A stretch of DNA of 64,000 nucleotides, taken from the NCBI GenBank assembly GCA_964537875.1, contig CAZIDN010000004.1, forward strand, positions 62,001 to 126,000. The letters run 5' to 3'. The notes below the pieces were generated by a model. That model saw only the letters and a list, made by a program, of their open reading frames with translations, made no database searches and had not been told where the DNA came from. Source of the stretch: JAPKZH01 sp964537875. Its GTDB lineage: Bacteria > Acidobacteriota > Aminicenantia > Aminicenantales > UBA4085. This document shows, one piece after another, positions 51,512-60,121 of this stretch. How positions within the stretch are numbered: position 1 is the stretch's first letter; every line of letters starts with the position of its first letter. The position numbers and the translations under genes are program-made.

Positions 51512-52887
51512 CGAACCCCGTCTTTGGTGTCTTCGAGGGCGATGCCCGCCTGGAGGAGTTCTTTGCGGATTTGGTCGGCCAACCCGTATTGTTTTGCCCG
51601 GCGTGCCTCTTCCCGCCGCTCGATTTTCTTGACGACGTCCTCCGGCAGCGATGCCTTCTGTTTAGCAGGCAGAACGGCCAGGACGCCGTCAAGACGATAG
51701 ACGAAGGCCGATAGGGCTTCTGCATCACCCGCCCGGATTTTTTCTTCCATGATCAGGATGTTCGCTTTTTTGATGAGCTCGAAAAGGGCCGTCAGAGCCA
51801 CGGAAATGTTGAGGTCGTCGCCGAGGCCTCCGATGAATTTCTCTTGGGTTTCTTGGATTAATTTTGTGATGGAAGGGCTGTCTCCGGCGGGAAAGCTTCG
51901 GGTTTCCATCTCGTAGAGAAAGTCCTTGATCCTCTGAACCGAAGCCTTGGCCTGGTCCAGGGCCTCGAACGTGAAATTCAGCACTTTGCGGTAATGCGTG
52001 GAGAGGAGAAGAAAGCGAATGTCCAGAGGATCGGCCTGCTTTTGCCTCAAATCCCGGAGGGTGAAATGGTTTCCCTTGGACTTGGACATTTTTTCGCCGT
52101 TGACGATGAGATGATGGCAGTGGAGCCAGTAGTTTACAAAGGGGTGCCCGGAATAGGCTTCGGACTGGGCGATCTCGTTTTCGTGGTGAGGAAAGATGTT
52201 GTCCACGCCGCCGCAGTGGATATCGAAGGTTTCCCCCAGGTACTTGGAGCTCATCGCCGAGCATTCGATGTGCCAGCCGGGCCGGCCGGGGCCGATGGCG
52301 GTATCCCAGAATGGCTCTCCTTCTTTTCTGGCCTTCCAGAGGGCAAAATCCTGGGCGCTCTCCTTTTCATATTCATCGTCCTCGACCCGCTCCGTCGATT
52401 GGAGCTCGTCCGTGCGGATCTTGGACAGCTTTCCGTACTCCGGGAATTTGGCGATGCTGAAATAGACCGAGCCGTCTTTGACATAGGCATAGCCCTTGTC
52501 CAGGAGCCCCCTGATAAGCCTGACCATGTCGGGAATGTGTTCCGTGGCCCGCGGATAATGATCGGCAGGGGCGACCCGAAGGAGACGGGTATCCTCAAAA
52601 AAGGCTTGGATAAATTTCGCCGTGTATTGCTCCAGGCTGACGCCCTGGGCCTCGGCCCCTTTGATGGTCTTGTCGTCCACATCGGTAATGTTCATGACAT
52701 GGCTGACCCTGTAACCGGCGAATTGGAGGAATCGCTTCAAAAGATCCTCGAAGAGGTAGGCCCGGAAGTTTCCGATATGGGCGTAATCATAAACTGTAGG
52801 CCCGCACGTATAGAGTTTGACTTCGCCCGGAACGATGGACCGGAAGGTTTCTTTGCCTCCGCTGAGCGTATTGAAGAATTGGATCAC
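51484..52887 (-). CDS. cysS: Cysteinyl-tRNA synthetase
   Basis: 467-residue class I synthetase charging tRNA-Cys. Zinc-binding and HIGH-type region: CGPTVYDYAHIGN; GWHIECSAMS; HHENEIAQSEA; KMSKSKGN is the KMSKS loop. The C-terminal helical domain with KQYGLADQIRKELLQAGI is complete. A TATAAT -10 lies 9 nt upstream of the start codon, leaving almost no leader. Confidence 0.96.
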   Translation of the reverse strand: MIQFFNTLSGGKETFRSIVPGEVKLYTCGPTVYDYAHIGNFRAYLFEDLLKRFLQFAGYRVSHVMNITDVDDKTIKGAEAQGVSLEQYTAKFIQAFFEDTRLLRVAPADHYPRATEHIPDMVRLIRGLLDKGYAYVKDGSVYFSIAKFPEYGKLSKIRTDELQSTERVEDDEYEKESAQDFALWKARKEGEPFWDTAIGPGRPGWHIECSAMSSKYLGETFDIHCGGVDNIFPHHENEIAQSEAYSGHPFVNYWLHCHHLIVNGEKMSKSKGNHFTLRDLRQKQADPLDIRFLLLSTHYRKVLNFTFEALDQAKASVQRIKDFLYEMETRSFPAGDSPSITKLIQETQEKFIGGLGDDLNISVALTALFELIKKANILIMEEKIRAGDAEALSAFVYRLDGVLAVLPAKQKASLPEDVVKKIERREEARRAKQYGLADQIRKELLQAGIALEDTKDGVRWKALKKIG

Positions 52888-52895
52888 GAGGGCTT

Positions 52896-52924
52896 ATTAT
52901 AATGCCTAAAAAGACCAAAATAAA
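52896..52924 (-). promoter_or_regulatory. Candidate promoter of cysS
   Basis: Minus strand: weak TTTATT (52919-52924), 17-bp spacer, perfect TATAAT (52896-52901). The start codon at 52887 would be within a few nt of the transcription start, so the mRNA would be nearly leaderless. Confidence 0.45.
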
Positions 52925-52949
52925 GGGCTTCTTCTCGGCCTCCGTTCGA

Positions 52950-52978
52950 TTGACCGGTTCGTTCGTTTATGCCATAAT
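52950..52978 (+). promoter_or_regulatory. Candidate promoter upstream of the SDH remnant and amrB
   Basis: TTGACC (52950-52955), 17-bp spacer, CATAAT (52973-52978). It would serve the remnant at 53021 and the amrB gene behind it. Confidence 0.5.
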
Positions 52979-53020
52979 TATCCGTTCATTCTTTCGTGTT
53001 TATCCATATCAGACGCCGTC

Positions 53021-53464
53021 ATGACGAATATCATCGGAATCCGAGCCGAAGACAAAAACCCCTGGGAACGCCGGTCCCCGTTGATCCCGAGCCACGTTGG
53101 AGAGCTCATCCGGGCCAACGCCTTGGATATTCTGGAGATGCGTATGCTGGAAAAACTCCGCTATCAGCCGGGTGAGAGGGACATGATCGTTCTTCGGCAC
53201 GATTTTTTGGCGACAGGTCCCGGTCCAAAAAAACAGAAGATTGTATCGACGCTCGTTGACTATGGAATCCCCAACGGCGATTCTTCCATGGCCCGAACGG
53301 TCGGGCTTCCCGCCGCGATCGGAACGCGCCTCATCCTTGAAGGTAAGGTCCAGGCCAAAGGCGTTCTGATCCCTGTCCTGCCGGAGATCTACGAGCCCAT
53401 TCTCGATGAACTCCGCGAGCATGGGCTCATCTTTAAGCAAGAGCGAAGGCCTACAGAGCCTTGA
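53021..53464 (+). pseudogene. Internally deleted lysine-ketoglutarate reductase/saccharopine dehydrogenase
   Basis: 147 codons, open throughout. The first 30 residues (IIGIRAEDKNPWERRSPLIP) are the N-terminus of the LOR/alanine-dehydrogenase-like domain. From residue 36 (ALDILEMRMLEKLRYQPGERD) it is the C-terminus of saccharopine dehydrogenase, including GIPNGDSSMARTVGLPAA and PVLPEIYEPILDELREHG. The roughly 300 central residues with NAD-binding and catalytic sites are absent. The join is in frame, so it is a deletion remnant, a domesticated short protein, or an assembly error. The promoter is intact and amrB follows by 13 nt. Confidence 0.75.
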
Positions 53465-53477
53465 GAAAGGAGGGGGC

Positions 53478-54284
53478 ATGAGAAGAAAAGCAGCGGTGGC
53501 GGGGTATTTTTATCCGGCCCGCGCCGGCGAGCTGCGCCGGATGCTGGCCCAGATGGTCTTGCCCAAAGAAAAAAAAGAGACGGCCAAGGCCGTCGTGTCG
53601 CCCCACGCCGGTTTTATCTATTCCGGACCGGTCGCCGGCGCCGTCTATTCCTCTGTGAAAATCACCGACACGGTGGTCCTTCTGGCGCCCAGTCACAGGC
53701 CGATCCGCCCGACATTTGCTCTTATGACAGAGGGAGACTGGGAGACTCCGCTCGGGACGCTGCCGGTGGCCGGAGACCTGGCCGGCCTGATCATGGAATA
53801 TTCCAAATACGTGCGGGATGACCCGTCGGCCCACCTTCAGGAGCACTCACTCGAGGTCCAGCTTCCGTTTCTCCAGTTTTTCAAGCCGGAATTTTCCATC
53901 GTTCCCATCTCGATCTCCTATCTGGCTTCGTATGACGAGTTGGAAAATTTGGGCGGGGCCGTAGCCCGGGGAATCCGGGAGCTCGACAAGGACACGCTCA
54001 TCGTCGCCAGCACGGATATGAGCCACTATATCAGCGCCGAGGAAGCTCGGGAAAAGGATTTCTTGGCCATCCAAAAGGTCCTGGACCTTGATCCCCGGGG
54101 GCTCTTCGACGTCGTGAAACGGGAAGATATCAGCATGTGCGGCTTTCAGCCGACGGCGGCCGCTCTGGTCGCGGCCAACGACCTCGGGGCGGACAAGGCC
54201 GAACTCATCAAATACGCGACGTCGGGCGATCAAACCGGCGATTATCGGGAAGTCGTCGGATACGCCGGAATCCGAATCCGGTAG
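53478..54284 (+). CDS. amrB: AmmeMemoRadiSam system protein B (MEMO1 family)
   Basis: 268 residues. MEMO/catechol-dioxygenase-like fold: AVAGYFYPARAGELRRML, VVSPHAGFIYSGPVAGAVY, LLAPSHRP, EHSLEVQLPFLQ, VASTDMSHYI and CGFQPTAAAL. The metal-site histidines lie in SPHAG, EHSLE and DMSHY. Usually found with AmrA and a radical SAM protein, neither of which is here. The ATG at 53478 follows AAAGGAGGGG. The reaction is unestablished. Confidence 0.9.
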   Translation: MRRKAAVAGYFYPARAGELRRMLAQMVLPKEKKETAKAVVSPHAGFIYSGPVAGAVYSSVKITDTVVLLAPSHRPIRPTFALMTEGDWETPLGTLPVAGDLAGLIMEYSKYVRDDPSAHLQEHSLEVQLPFLQFFKPEFSIVPISISYLASYDELENLGGAVARGIRELDKDTLIVASTDMSHYISAEEAREKDFLAIQKVLDLDPRGLFDVVKREDISMCGFQPTAAALVAANDLGADKAELIKYATSGDQTGDYREVVGYAGIRIR

Positions 54285-54431
54285 CAGAACAAATGAGACG
54301 ACTTCTCTAATTCATATCAGGCAGACCATCATTGCCCTGCCGGGATGGATTGTCCACAGGCTTTTGGGGAGGAGCTTTGGAATCCGCCGAAAAATCCCGT
54401 TGGAGAGAGAATCCTTTTCAAGGCTCCGCCG

Positions 54432-54460
54432 TTGACACCCGGTCAGGAGTCCTGTAAAAT
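54432..54460 (+). promoter_or_regulatory. Promoter of the hrcA-grpE-dnaK-dnaJ operon
   Basis: Perfect TTGACA (54432-54437), 17-bp spacer, TAAAAT (54455-54460), ending 15 nt before the hrcA GTG. No CIRCE inverted repeat is recognisable around it. Confidence 0.7.
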
Positions 54461-54474
54461 TCGGTGAGAACGCC

Positions 54475-55518
54475 GTGAAAAACCTCATTTTGAGAGAAAA
54501 AGACAAGCTCGTCCTGAGCGCGATTGCCGAGAACTATCTCAAGATCGGGAAAGCCATCAGTTCGGGCTTCATCTACCAAAAGAGGATCCTCGCGGATTCC
54601 CCGGCGACCATCCGGAACATCATGTCCAAGCTGGAGGACCTGGGATTCCTGTCCCAGCCCCACGCCTCCTCGGGCCGCGTTCCGACGGACAAAGGCTTGA
54701 GGTTTTACGTCAACAGCCTCCTCGAAGAGGCCCCGCTCTCGCTCGACCAGATGAACCTCTTCTCCCGGGAGCTTTCGGTGAAAAAGGGGGACTTGAAATC
54801 GCTTCTCCATCAGGCTTCGCGCGTCCTGGCCGAACATTCCGACAGCCTGGGATTCGTCCTTTCCCCGCGGATCTCGAAGATCAACCTGCATCACGTCCGG
54901 TTCATCAAGATCGCCGAGAACAAGGTCATGATCATCCTTCTGACATCGTTCAACATGGTCTTGACCGAGGTCGTCGCCTCGGACGCCTATTTTGACCAGC
55001 TCGAGCTCGACCAGGCTTCCCACTACATCAACCAGAACTTCCATGGGAAAAACCTTCTTTTGGTCAGGGATTATCTTCTGGGCGAGCTCCCCAAGTACCA
55101 ATCCAGGTTCGAAAGCGCCTTCAAAAAGCTGATAACCCTGCTTCGGGCGTCCATCTTCCAGGAGGAGGAGGAGAGTCAGATCATTCTTCAGGGAACGGCC
55201 CAGTTGATCGACAAGTTCGGAATGTCTCATATCGACCAGCTCAAATCCCTTTTCCAGAACTTCGAGGAGAAGGCTAACCTGGCTAAGCTTCTCTCGGATT
55301 TCATTGCCCTGGACCGGGTCAAAGTCCTGATCGGGTCGGAGTCCAACGTGCCGCTCATCTCCGACTGCTCGCTCGTCCTGTCCCATTATGGGGACAAGCT
55401 CCAGGTGCTCGGCTCCTTGGGGATCATCGGCCCCAAGCGCATCCCCTACAAGAAGATCATTCCGCTGGTCGATAATGTGGCCAGGAAACTGAGCCAGACC
55501 ATCAGCCAAAATCAGTGA
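54475..55518 (+). CDS. hrcA: Heat-inducible transcription repressor HrcA
   Basis: 347 residues. Winged helix with ISSGFIYQKRILADSPATIRNIMSKLEDLGFLSQPHASSGRVPTD split over residues 29-72, matching the family signature; GAF-like central domain and C-terminal GIIGPKRIPYKKIIPLVD. It starts with GTG. HrcA represses class I heat-shock operons through CIRCE with GroEL as helper; no CIRCE was found in this window, so the operator must differ or lie elsewhere. First gene of the second chaperone operon. Confidence 0.92.
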   Translation: MKNLILREKDKLVLSAIAENYLKIGKAISSGFIYQKRILADSPATIRNIMSKLEDLGFLSQPHASSGRVPTDKGLRFYVNSLLEEAPLSLDQMNLFSRELSVKKGDLKSLLHQASRVLAEHSDSLGFVLSPRISKINLHHVRFIKIAENKVMIILLTSFNMVLTEVVASDAYFDQLELDQASHYINQNFHGKNLLLVRDYLLGELPKYQSRFESAFKKLITLLRASIFQEEEESQIILQGTAQLIDKFGMSHIDQLKSLFQNFEEKANLAKLLSDFIALDRVKVLIGSESNVPLISDCSLVLSHYGDKLQVLGSLGIIGPKRIPYKKIIPLVDNVARKLSQTISQNQ

Positions 55519-55532
55519 CAAGGTGAATTGCC

Positions 55533-56186
55533 ATGAATTTTGAAGATTCCAAGGTCAAAGACGATATCTACGAGATTTCCGAAATCCCCGATGAGGACGA
55601 TACCGCCCTGAGAGAAGCGATGCTCCCCAAGAAGCCGGAATCCAAGGAGCCTGCCAAAGACCACAAGAAAGCGGAAAAGCCCGAGCATGATGAGGCGAAA
55701 TCCTTCAAGAACAGGCTGAAGAAACGGGATGGCGAGATCAAGAATCTCAAGAAGGAGAACGAAGCCCTCCTGGATAAATACATGAGAGCCGTCGCCGAAA
55801 TGGAAAATCTCCGCAAACGGCTGGAGCGCGAAAAACAGGAGTTTTATCAATTCGCCCTGGGCGAGTTCCTGCGGGAGATCTTGACCGTCCTGGACAATTT
55901 CGAGCGGGCCCTCAAGAACAAGGACCAGACCGATGGAAAGAGTTTTCAGGAAGGGATCGAATTGATCGCCAAGCAATTCACCGACCTCATCCGGAAACGC
56001 GGCGTGGAGGCGATCGAGGCGGTCCAAAAGAAATTCGATCCCAATTTTCACCAAGCCGTCCTGACCGAAGAATCCGACCAGGTTGAGGAACCGCTCGTCG
56101 GGGAAGAGCTGCAGAAGGGTTACACTCTCAGCGGCAGACTCCTCCGCCCGTCCCTGGTCAAGGTGATCATTCCGAAAAAGGATTAA
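55533..56186 (+). CDS. grpE: Nucleotide exchange factor GrpE
   Basis: 217 residues. A long acidic and lysine-rich N-terminal extension is followed by the dimerising helix (LKKENEALLDKYMRAVAEMENLRKR split at about 70-95) and the beta domain ending FDPNFHQAV...GYTLSGRLLRPSLVKV. It releases ADP from DnaK. It is the only grpE in the window and probably serves both DnaK proteins. It begins 14 nt after hrcA and ends 1 nt before the second dnaK. Confidence 0.94.
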   Translation: MNFEDSKVKDDIYEISEIPDEDDTALREAMLPKKPESKEPAKDHKKAEKPEHDEAKSFKNRLKKRDGEIKNLKKENEALLDKYMRAVAEMENLRKRLEREKQEFYQFALGEFLREILTVLDNFERALKNKDQTDGKSFQEGIELIAKQFTDLIRKRGVEAIEAVQKKFDPNFHQAVLTEESDQVEEPLVGEELQKGYTLSGRLLRPSLVKVIIPKKD

Positions 56187-56187
56187 C

Positions 56188-57786
56188 ATGGGCCACGTCA
56201 TCGGCATCGACCTGGGTACAACGTATTCCTGCATGGCTTATCTCATCGGGGAATCGGCCAAGGTGATCCCCAACCTCGAAGGCGCTCCGACCACGCCATC
56301 CATGGTCAGCTTCACGTCCTCGGGCGAGACGTTGATCGGAAACCTGGCCATGCGGCAGGCCGTGACGAATCCCGAGAACACCTTGTTTGCCATCAAACGT
56401 CTGATCGGCCGGAAATACAATTCGCCGGAGGTGAGCGAAGCGCGCCAGCGGATGCCCTATAAAATCGCCGAGGCGCCCAACGGAGACATCTTGATCGAGG
56501 TCGGGTCCCAGCTCATCACGCCCCAGGAAATATCGGCCAAAATCCTGGGATACCTCAAATCCTGTGCCGCGTCCTACTTCGGCGAGGAGGTCAAGGATGC
56601 CGTCGTCACCGTGCCCGCTCATTTCGATGACCATCAGAGACAGGCGACCAAAGACGCCGGCACGATCGCCGGCCTCAATGTTCTACGGGTCATCAACGAA
56701 CCGACGGCGGCCAGCCTCGCCTACGGCCTCAACCTGAAGAAGGCCGGAGCTGTGGCCGTGTTTGACCTGGGAGGAGGTACGTTCGACATCACCATCCTTG
56801 AAATCAACAACGGCGTCTTTCACGTCCTGGCCACGAACGGCGATTCCTATCTCGGCGGCGAAGATTTCGACCGGCGCATCGTCGACTGGCTGCTGGAAGA
56901 ATTCAGGAAAGACCACAAGATCGATATCTCCCCGGACAAATACGCCCTTCAAAGAATCAAAGAGGCCGCCGAGCGGGCCAAGCGCGAGCTGTCCTTTACC
57001 CTGGAAACGGAAATCAACCTGCCTTTTATCGGCTCCGATGCCGTCGGCTCGAAACACCTGCGCAAATCGCTGAGCCGATCGCTCCTGGAAGAGCTGACAA
57101 AAGACCTCGTCGAAAAATCCATACCCCTGATGCAGCTGGCGATCGAGGAAAGCGGGCTCAAGCCCGAGGCGATCGAGGATGTCATCCTCGTCGGCGGCCA
57201 AACGCGGATGCCCTTGGTCAAGAAACGGGTCGCCGAGTTCTTTCAAAAAGAGCCCAATGACAAGCTCAACCCGGATGAGAGCGTGGCCATGGGGGCGGCC
57301 ATTCAATCGGGAATCCTTCGCGGCGAGCTCAATGAGTTGGTCCTTCTCTTGGACGTCACATCGCTCTCCCTGGGGATCGAGACGGAAAACGACGGTTTTG
57401 AAAAAATCATCGATAAAAATACCACCATTCCCACAAAAAGGACAAAGCCCTTCACGACGGTAGAGCATGACCAGCGGCGGGTGAGGATCCACGTCCTGCA
57501 GGGGGAAAGCCACCATGCGTCCGAAAACACATCGCTGGCCATGTTCGACCTGGTCGGGATCTCCCCGGCTCCGGCCGGAGTTCCCCAGATCGATGTGTCG
57601 TTCGAGATTGATGCGGACGGCATCGTCAAGGTCTCGGCCCGCGATATTTCCTCGGCCAGAGAACAGAAAATTCTGATCCAGCCGTCGTCCGGGCTCAGCC
57701 GGGAAGAGCTGAACAACATCGTGGTGAGAGAACGGGAAAAGGAAGCCAAGGAAACGACATCGAATGGAAAAAAAGGATTATTATGA
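56188..57786 (+). CDS. DnaK-like Hsp70 lacking the C-terminal lid
   Basis: 532 residues. ATPase signatures IGIDLGTTYSCMAYL, VFDLGGGTFDITILEIN and VLVGGQTRMPLVKK are intact, as is the beta-sandwich substrate-binding domain (VLQGE, IDADGIVKVSARD). It stops about 30 residues after the sandwich (SREELNNIVVREREKEAKE), so the roughly 100-residue helical lid and acidic tail are missing. The dnaJ gene begins 23 nt before its stop, so the truncation is part of the operon design and not a simple frameshift near the end. Acts with the downstream DnaJ and upstream GrpE. Confidence 0.92.
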   Translation: MGHVIGIDLGTTYSCMAYLIGESAKVIPNLEGAPTTPSMVSFTSSGETLIGNLAMRQAVTNPENTLFAIKRLIGRKYNSPEVSEARQRMPYKIAEAPNGDILIEVGSQLITPQEISAKILGYLKSCAASYFGEEVKDAVVTVPAHFDDHQRQATKDAGTIAGLNVLRVINEPTAASLAYGLNLKKAGAVAVFDLGGGTFDITILEINNGVFHVLATNGDSYLGGEDFDRRIVDWLLEEFRKDHKIDISPDKYALQRIKEAAERAKRELSFTLETEINLPFIGSDAVGSKHLRKSLSRSLLEELTKDLVEKSIPLMQLAIEESGLKPEAIEDVILVGGQTRMPLVKKRVAEFFQKEPNDKLNPDESVAMGAAIQSGILRGELNELVLLLDVTSLSLGIETENDGFEKIIDKNTTIPTKRTKPFTTVEHDQRRVRIHVLQGESHHASENTSLAMFDLVGISPAPAGVPQIDVSFEIDADGIVKVSARDISSAREQKILIQPSSGLSREELNNIVVREREKEAKETTSNGKKGLL

Positions 57787-58903
57787 CATCCTCGGCGTCT
57801 CGCGGGGCGCCTCCGCCGAAGAGATAAAAAAAGCTTACCGTCAGCTGGCCCTCAAGTATCATCCCGATCGGAATCAGGGTGACAAAGAGGCTGAGGAAAA
57901 ATTCAAGGAAGGCGCCGAAGCCTACAGCGTCCTCGGCGATCCCCAGAAACGGGCGACGTACGACCGGTTCGGCCATGATGGCCTCCGGGGCGAGGGCTTC
58001 ACCGGGTTCTCGGGCTACGATTCGTCCGTCTTCGAGGATTTTGAGGATATCCTGGGCAACTTCTTCGGATTCAGTTTCGGCTTCGGGGATTTCTTCGGGA
58101 CCGGGGCCGGGCAGCGGCGGCGCTCTCCCCAGAGAGGCCGGGACTTGGTGCTCGAAATCGATATCAGCCTGGAAGAGGCGGCCGTGGGTATCGAAAAGGA
58201 GATCTCGCTCAACCGGGCCGAATTCTGTCCCTCCTGCCAAGGGACAAGACTCCGCCCGGGTGCCAGGAAAGCCGCATGTCCGGCCTGCGGAGGCAGGGGC
58301 CAGATCCGCCACCAGCAGGGCTTTTTCACGGTGGCCAGGACATGCTCGCACTGCGGCGGCGAAGGCGAGGTGATCACGGCGCCTTGCGAAGAGTGCAAGG
58401 GCTCCGGCCATATCCGCCAGAAACGGACGCTGAAGGTCCAAATCCCGTCCGGCATAGAAGACGGCTCGCGACTGCGAGTTTCCGGTGAAGGCGAGGCGGG
58501 TGAGCGAGGGGTTCCTCGCGGCGACCTCTATGTCGCGGTCAGGGTCAAGAAGCATCCCTTCTTCGAACGCCAAAACCAGCATCTATCCTGCGAGATCTTG
58601 ATTTCCTTCGCCCAGGCCGCCCTGGGCATCACCGCGGAAATCCCGACCCTCGACGGAAACGAAAGCCTGAAGATACCGGCGGGGACGCAGTCCGGGGAAG
58701 TCTTTCGCCTGCGGGGAAAGGGGATGAGGGACCTGGAGAGCCGACGAACCGGAGATTTGTTCGTCAAGGTCCTTGTCCAAACGCCGGCCGACATCAGTAA
58801 AGAACAGAGGAATCTTCTCCGGCAGCTGGCCGAGCTGCGCGGAGAAAAACTGGAGCGGCTCGACAAGATCGATATCCAGAAAAACAAAAATCTCGTCCAT
58901 TAG
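57764..58903 (+). CDS. dnaJ: Chaperone DnaJ (Hsp40), second copy
   Basis: 379-residue type I J-protein. J-domain with HPD in KYHPDRNQGD, a long Gly/Phe region (GFSFGFGDFFGTG), zinc-binding repeats CPSCQGTR, CPACGGRG, CSHCGGEG and CEECKGSG, and substrate-binding domains with FRLRGKGMRDL. It overlaps the lidless dnaK and is its probable partner. It differs clearly from the DnaJ at 31.1 kb, so the copies are not recent duplicates. Confidence 0.95.
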   Translation: MEKKDYYDILGVSRGASAEEIKKAYRQLALKYHPDRNQGDKEAEEKFKEGAEAYSVLGDPQKRATYDRFGHDGLRGEGFTGFSGYDSSVFEDFEDILGNFFGFSFGFGDFFGTGAGQRRRSPQRGRDLVLEIDISLEEAAVGIEKEISLNRAEFCPSCQGTRLRPGARKAACPACGGRGQIRHQQGFFTVARTCSHCGGEGEVITAPCEECKGSGHIRQKRTLKVQIPSGIEDGSRLRVSGEGEAGERGVPRGDLYVAVRVKKHPFFERQNQHLSCEILISFAQAALGITAEIPTLDGNESLKIPAGTQSGEVFRLRGKGMRDLESRRTGDLFVKVLVQTPADISKEQRNLLRQLAELRGEKLERLDKIDIQKNKNLVH

Positions 58904-58911
58904 AGCGGCGC

Positions 58912-59091
58912 TTGACATCGAACCATTTCTTCATCCAAAAAAGCCTGGCCGGCGGGCCTTGGCTGTGCCTTGAAGGCCGCGAGCATCATCATCTGAGCAA
59001 AGTCGCCCGGCTCCGGCCCCGAGACGAGATCTGGCTTTGTGATGAAGAGGGGGCCCGATACCGGGCGATGGCGATCCGCTCACATTTTTAG
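58912..59091 (+). pseudogene. rsmE: rsmE remnant (16S rRNA m3U1498 methyltransferase N-terminus)
   Basis: 59 codons from a TTG. The reading frame gives NHFFIQKSLAGGPWLCLEGR, then HHHLSKVARLRPRDEIWLCD and EEGARYRAMAIRSHF before TAG. This matches the N-terminal PUA-like domain of RsmE (HHLxKVLRLxxGDEIxLxDGxG). The SPOUT methyltransferase domain, about 180 residues, is missing; a protein kinase gene begins 10 nt later. rsmE commonly lies after dnaJ, so a deletion has probably joined this start to the next gene. Confidence 0.72.
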
Positions 59092-59101
59092 GATTCTTGA
59101 C

Positions 59102-60040
59102 ATGTTTCTTCAAGGGCAGAAAGTCGGCAAATACGAAATCATCCGTTCCTTGGGAAGCGGAGGGTTCGGCTCGGTCTTTCTGGCCAAGGATACCTGGCTC
59201 GACATCAAGGTGGCGATCAAGGTTCCCCACAAGCAGTCCACCGAGCTCTACAAGCTCCTGAAAGAGCCCAGGCTCCAAGCCGCCCTGAACCACCCCAACA
59301 TCGTCCGGATGATCGCGGCCGAGAAAGAGGACCACACCTTTTTCATGGTCATGGAGTATGTCCGGGGAAAAACGCTTGAGAAAATCCTTCAGAAAGAAAA
59401 GATCCTGGAAATCGACCAGGCCATGGATTATATCAAACAAATCGCTGCGGGGGTGGATCATGCCCATAAAAGCAAGATCATCCACCGCGACTTGAGGCCC
59501 TCCAACATCATGGTTTCGGAGGAGGGGACGTTGAAAATCACCGATTTCGGGACATCTGCCTGGCTCAGCAATGTCCCCTATGCCACCACGCGCATCGGCT
59601 CTCCGCCCTACATGGCCCCAGAGCAGTTTCAGGGCAAGGCCACATATGCCTCCGACATCTACTCCATCGGCTGCATCCTTTACGAAATGATCGTCGGGCG
59701 GCCGCCGATTTTTGACCCGGATCCTTTCAAGATCTTGGAGAAGGCCCAAGAAGGGAAAATCACGCCGCCCCGGTTAAGGAACAACAAGATCCCTAAAGAG
59801 CTCGATGAGATCATCATGAAATGCCTGGCGGCCAAGCTCGAAGACCGCTACCAGAGGCCTTTCGAGATCATCAGGCACATCTCCGAGATCAAAGGCGATA
59901 AACCCAGGAAGGCCGAGATCGACGATATTTTGGGGAGAATCAGAGCCCGGGAGAGAGCCGTCTCAGGGCAGTGCTGGAACTGCCGACGGCCGCTGCCTCT
60001 GCGGGCGAAGAATTGCCCGTATTGCGGAGAATCGGTTTAA
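59102..60040 (+). CDS. Serine/threonine protein kinase with C-terminal zinc ribbon
   Basis: 312 residues. Hanks-type kinase domain with GSGGFGSV (P-loop), VAIKV (Lys), HRDLRPSN (catalytic loop), DFGTSAW (DFG) and APEQF (APE). The APE-side and substrate regions are complete. After residue 285 comes a double-cysteine zinc ribbon, CWNCRRPLPLRAKNCPYCG. No membrane span and no PASTA repeats, so it is a soluble cytoplasmic kinase. It lies between the rsmE remnant and ilvE. Targets unknown. Confidence 0.92.
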   Translation: MFLQGQKVGKYEIIRSLGSGGFGSVFLAKDTWLDIKVAIKVPHKQSTELYKLLKEPRLQAALNHPNIVRMIAAEKEDHTFFMVMEYVRGKTLEKILQKEKILEIDQAMDYIKQIAAGVDHAHKSKIIHRDLRPSNIMVSEEGTLKITDFGTSAWLSNVPYATTRIGSPPYMAPEQFQGKATYASDIYSIGCILYEMIVGRPPIFDPDPFKILEKAQEGKITPPRLRNNKIPKELDEIIMKCLAAKLEDRYQRPFEIIRHISEIKGDKPRKAEIDDILGRIRARERAVSGQCWNCRRPLPLRAKNCPYCGESV

Positions 60041-60121
60041 GCTAGAATGTTTGACTCGAACAATGGATTATGGGTAAGATAGCATCTTGGCCTCATTCAT
60101 ATTTTTCAAAAGGAGTCCTCG

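Noticed and set aside
54285..54474. CIRCE operator before hrcA
   Set aside because: Looked for TTAGCACTC-N9-GAGTGCTAA and its arms around both chaperone operons; none was found.
54418..55521. Minus-strand ORF of 367 codons
   Set aside because: Antisense of hrcA.
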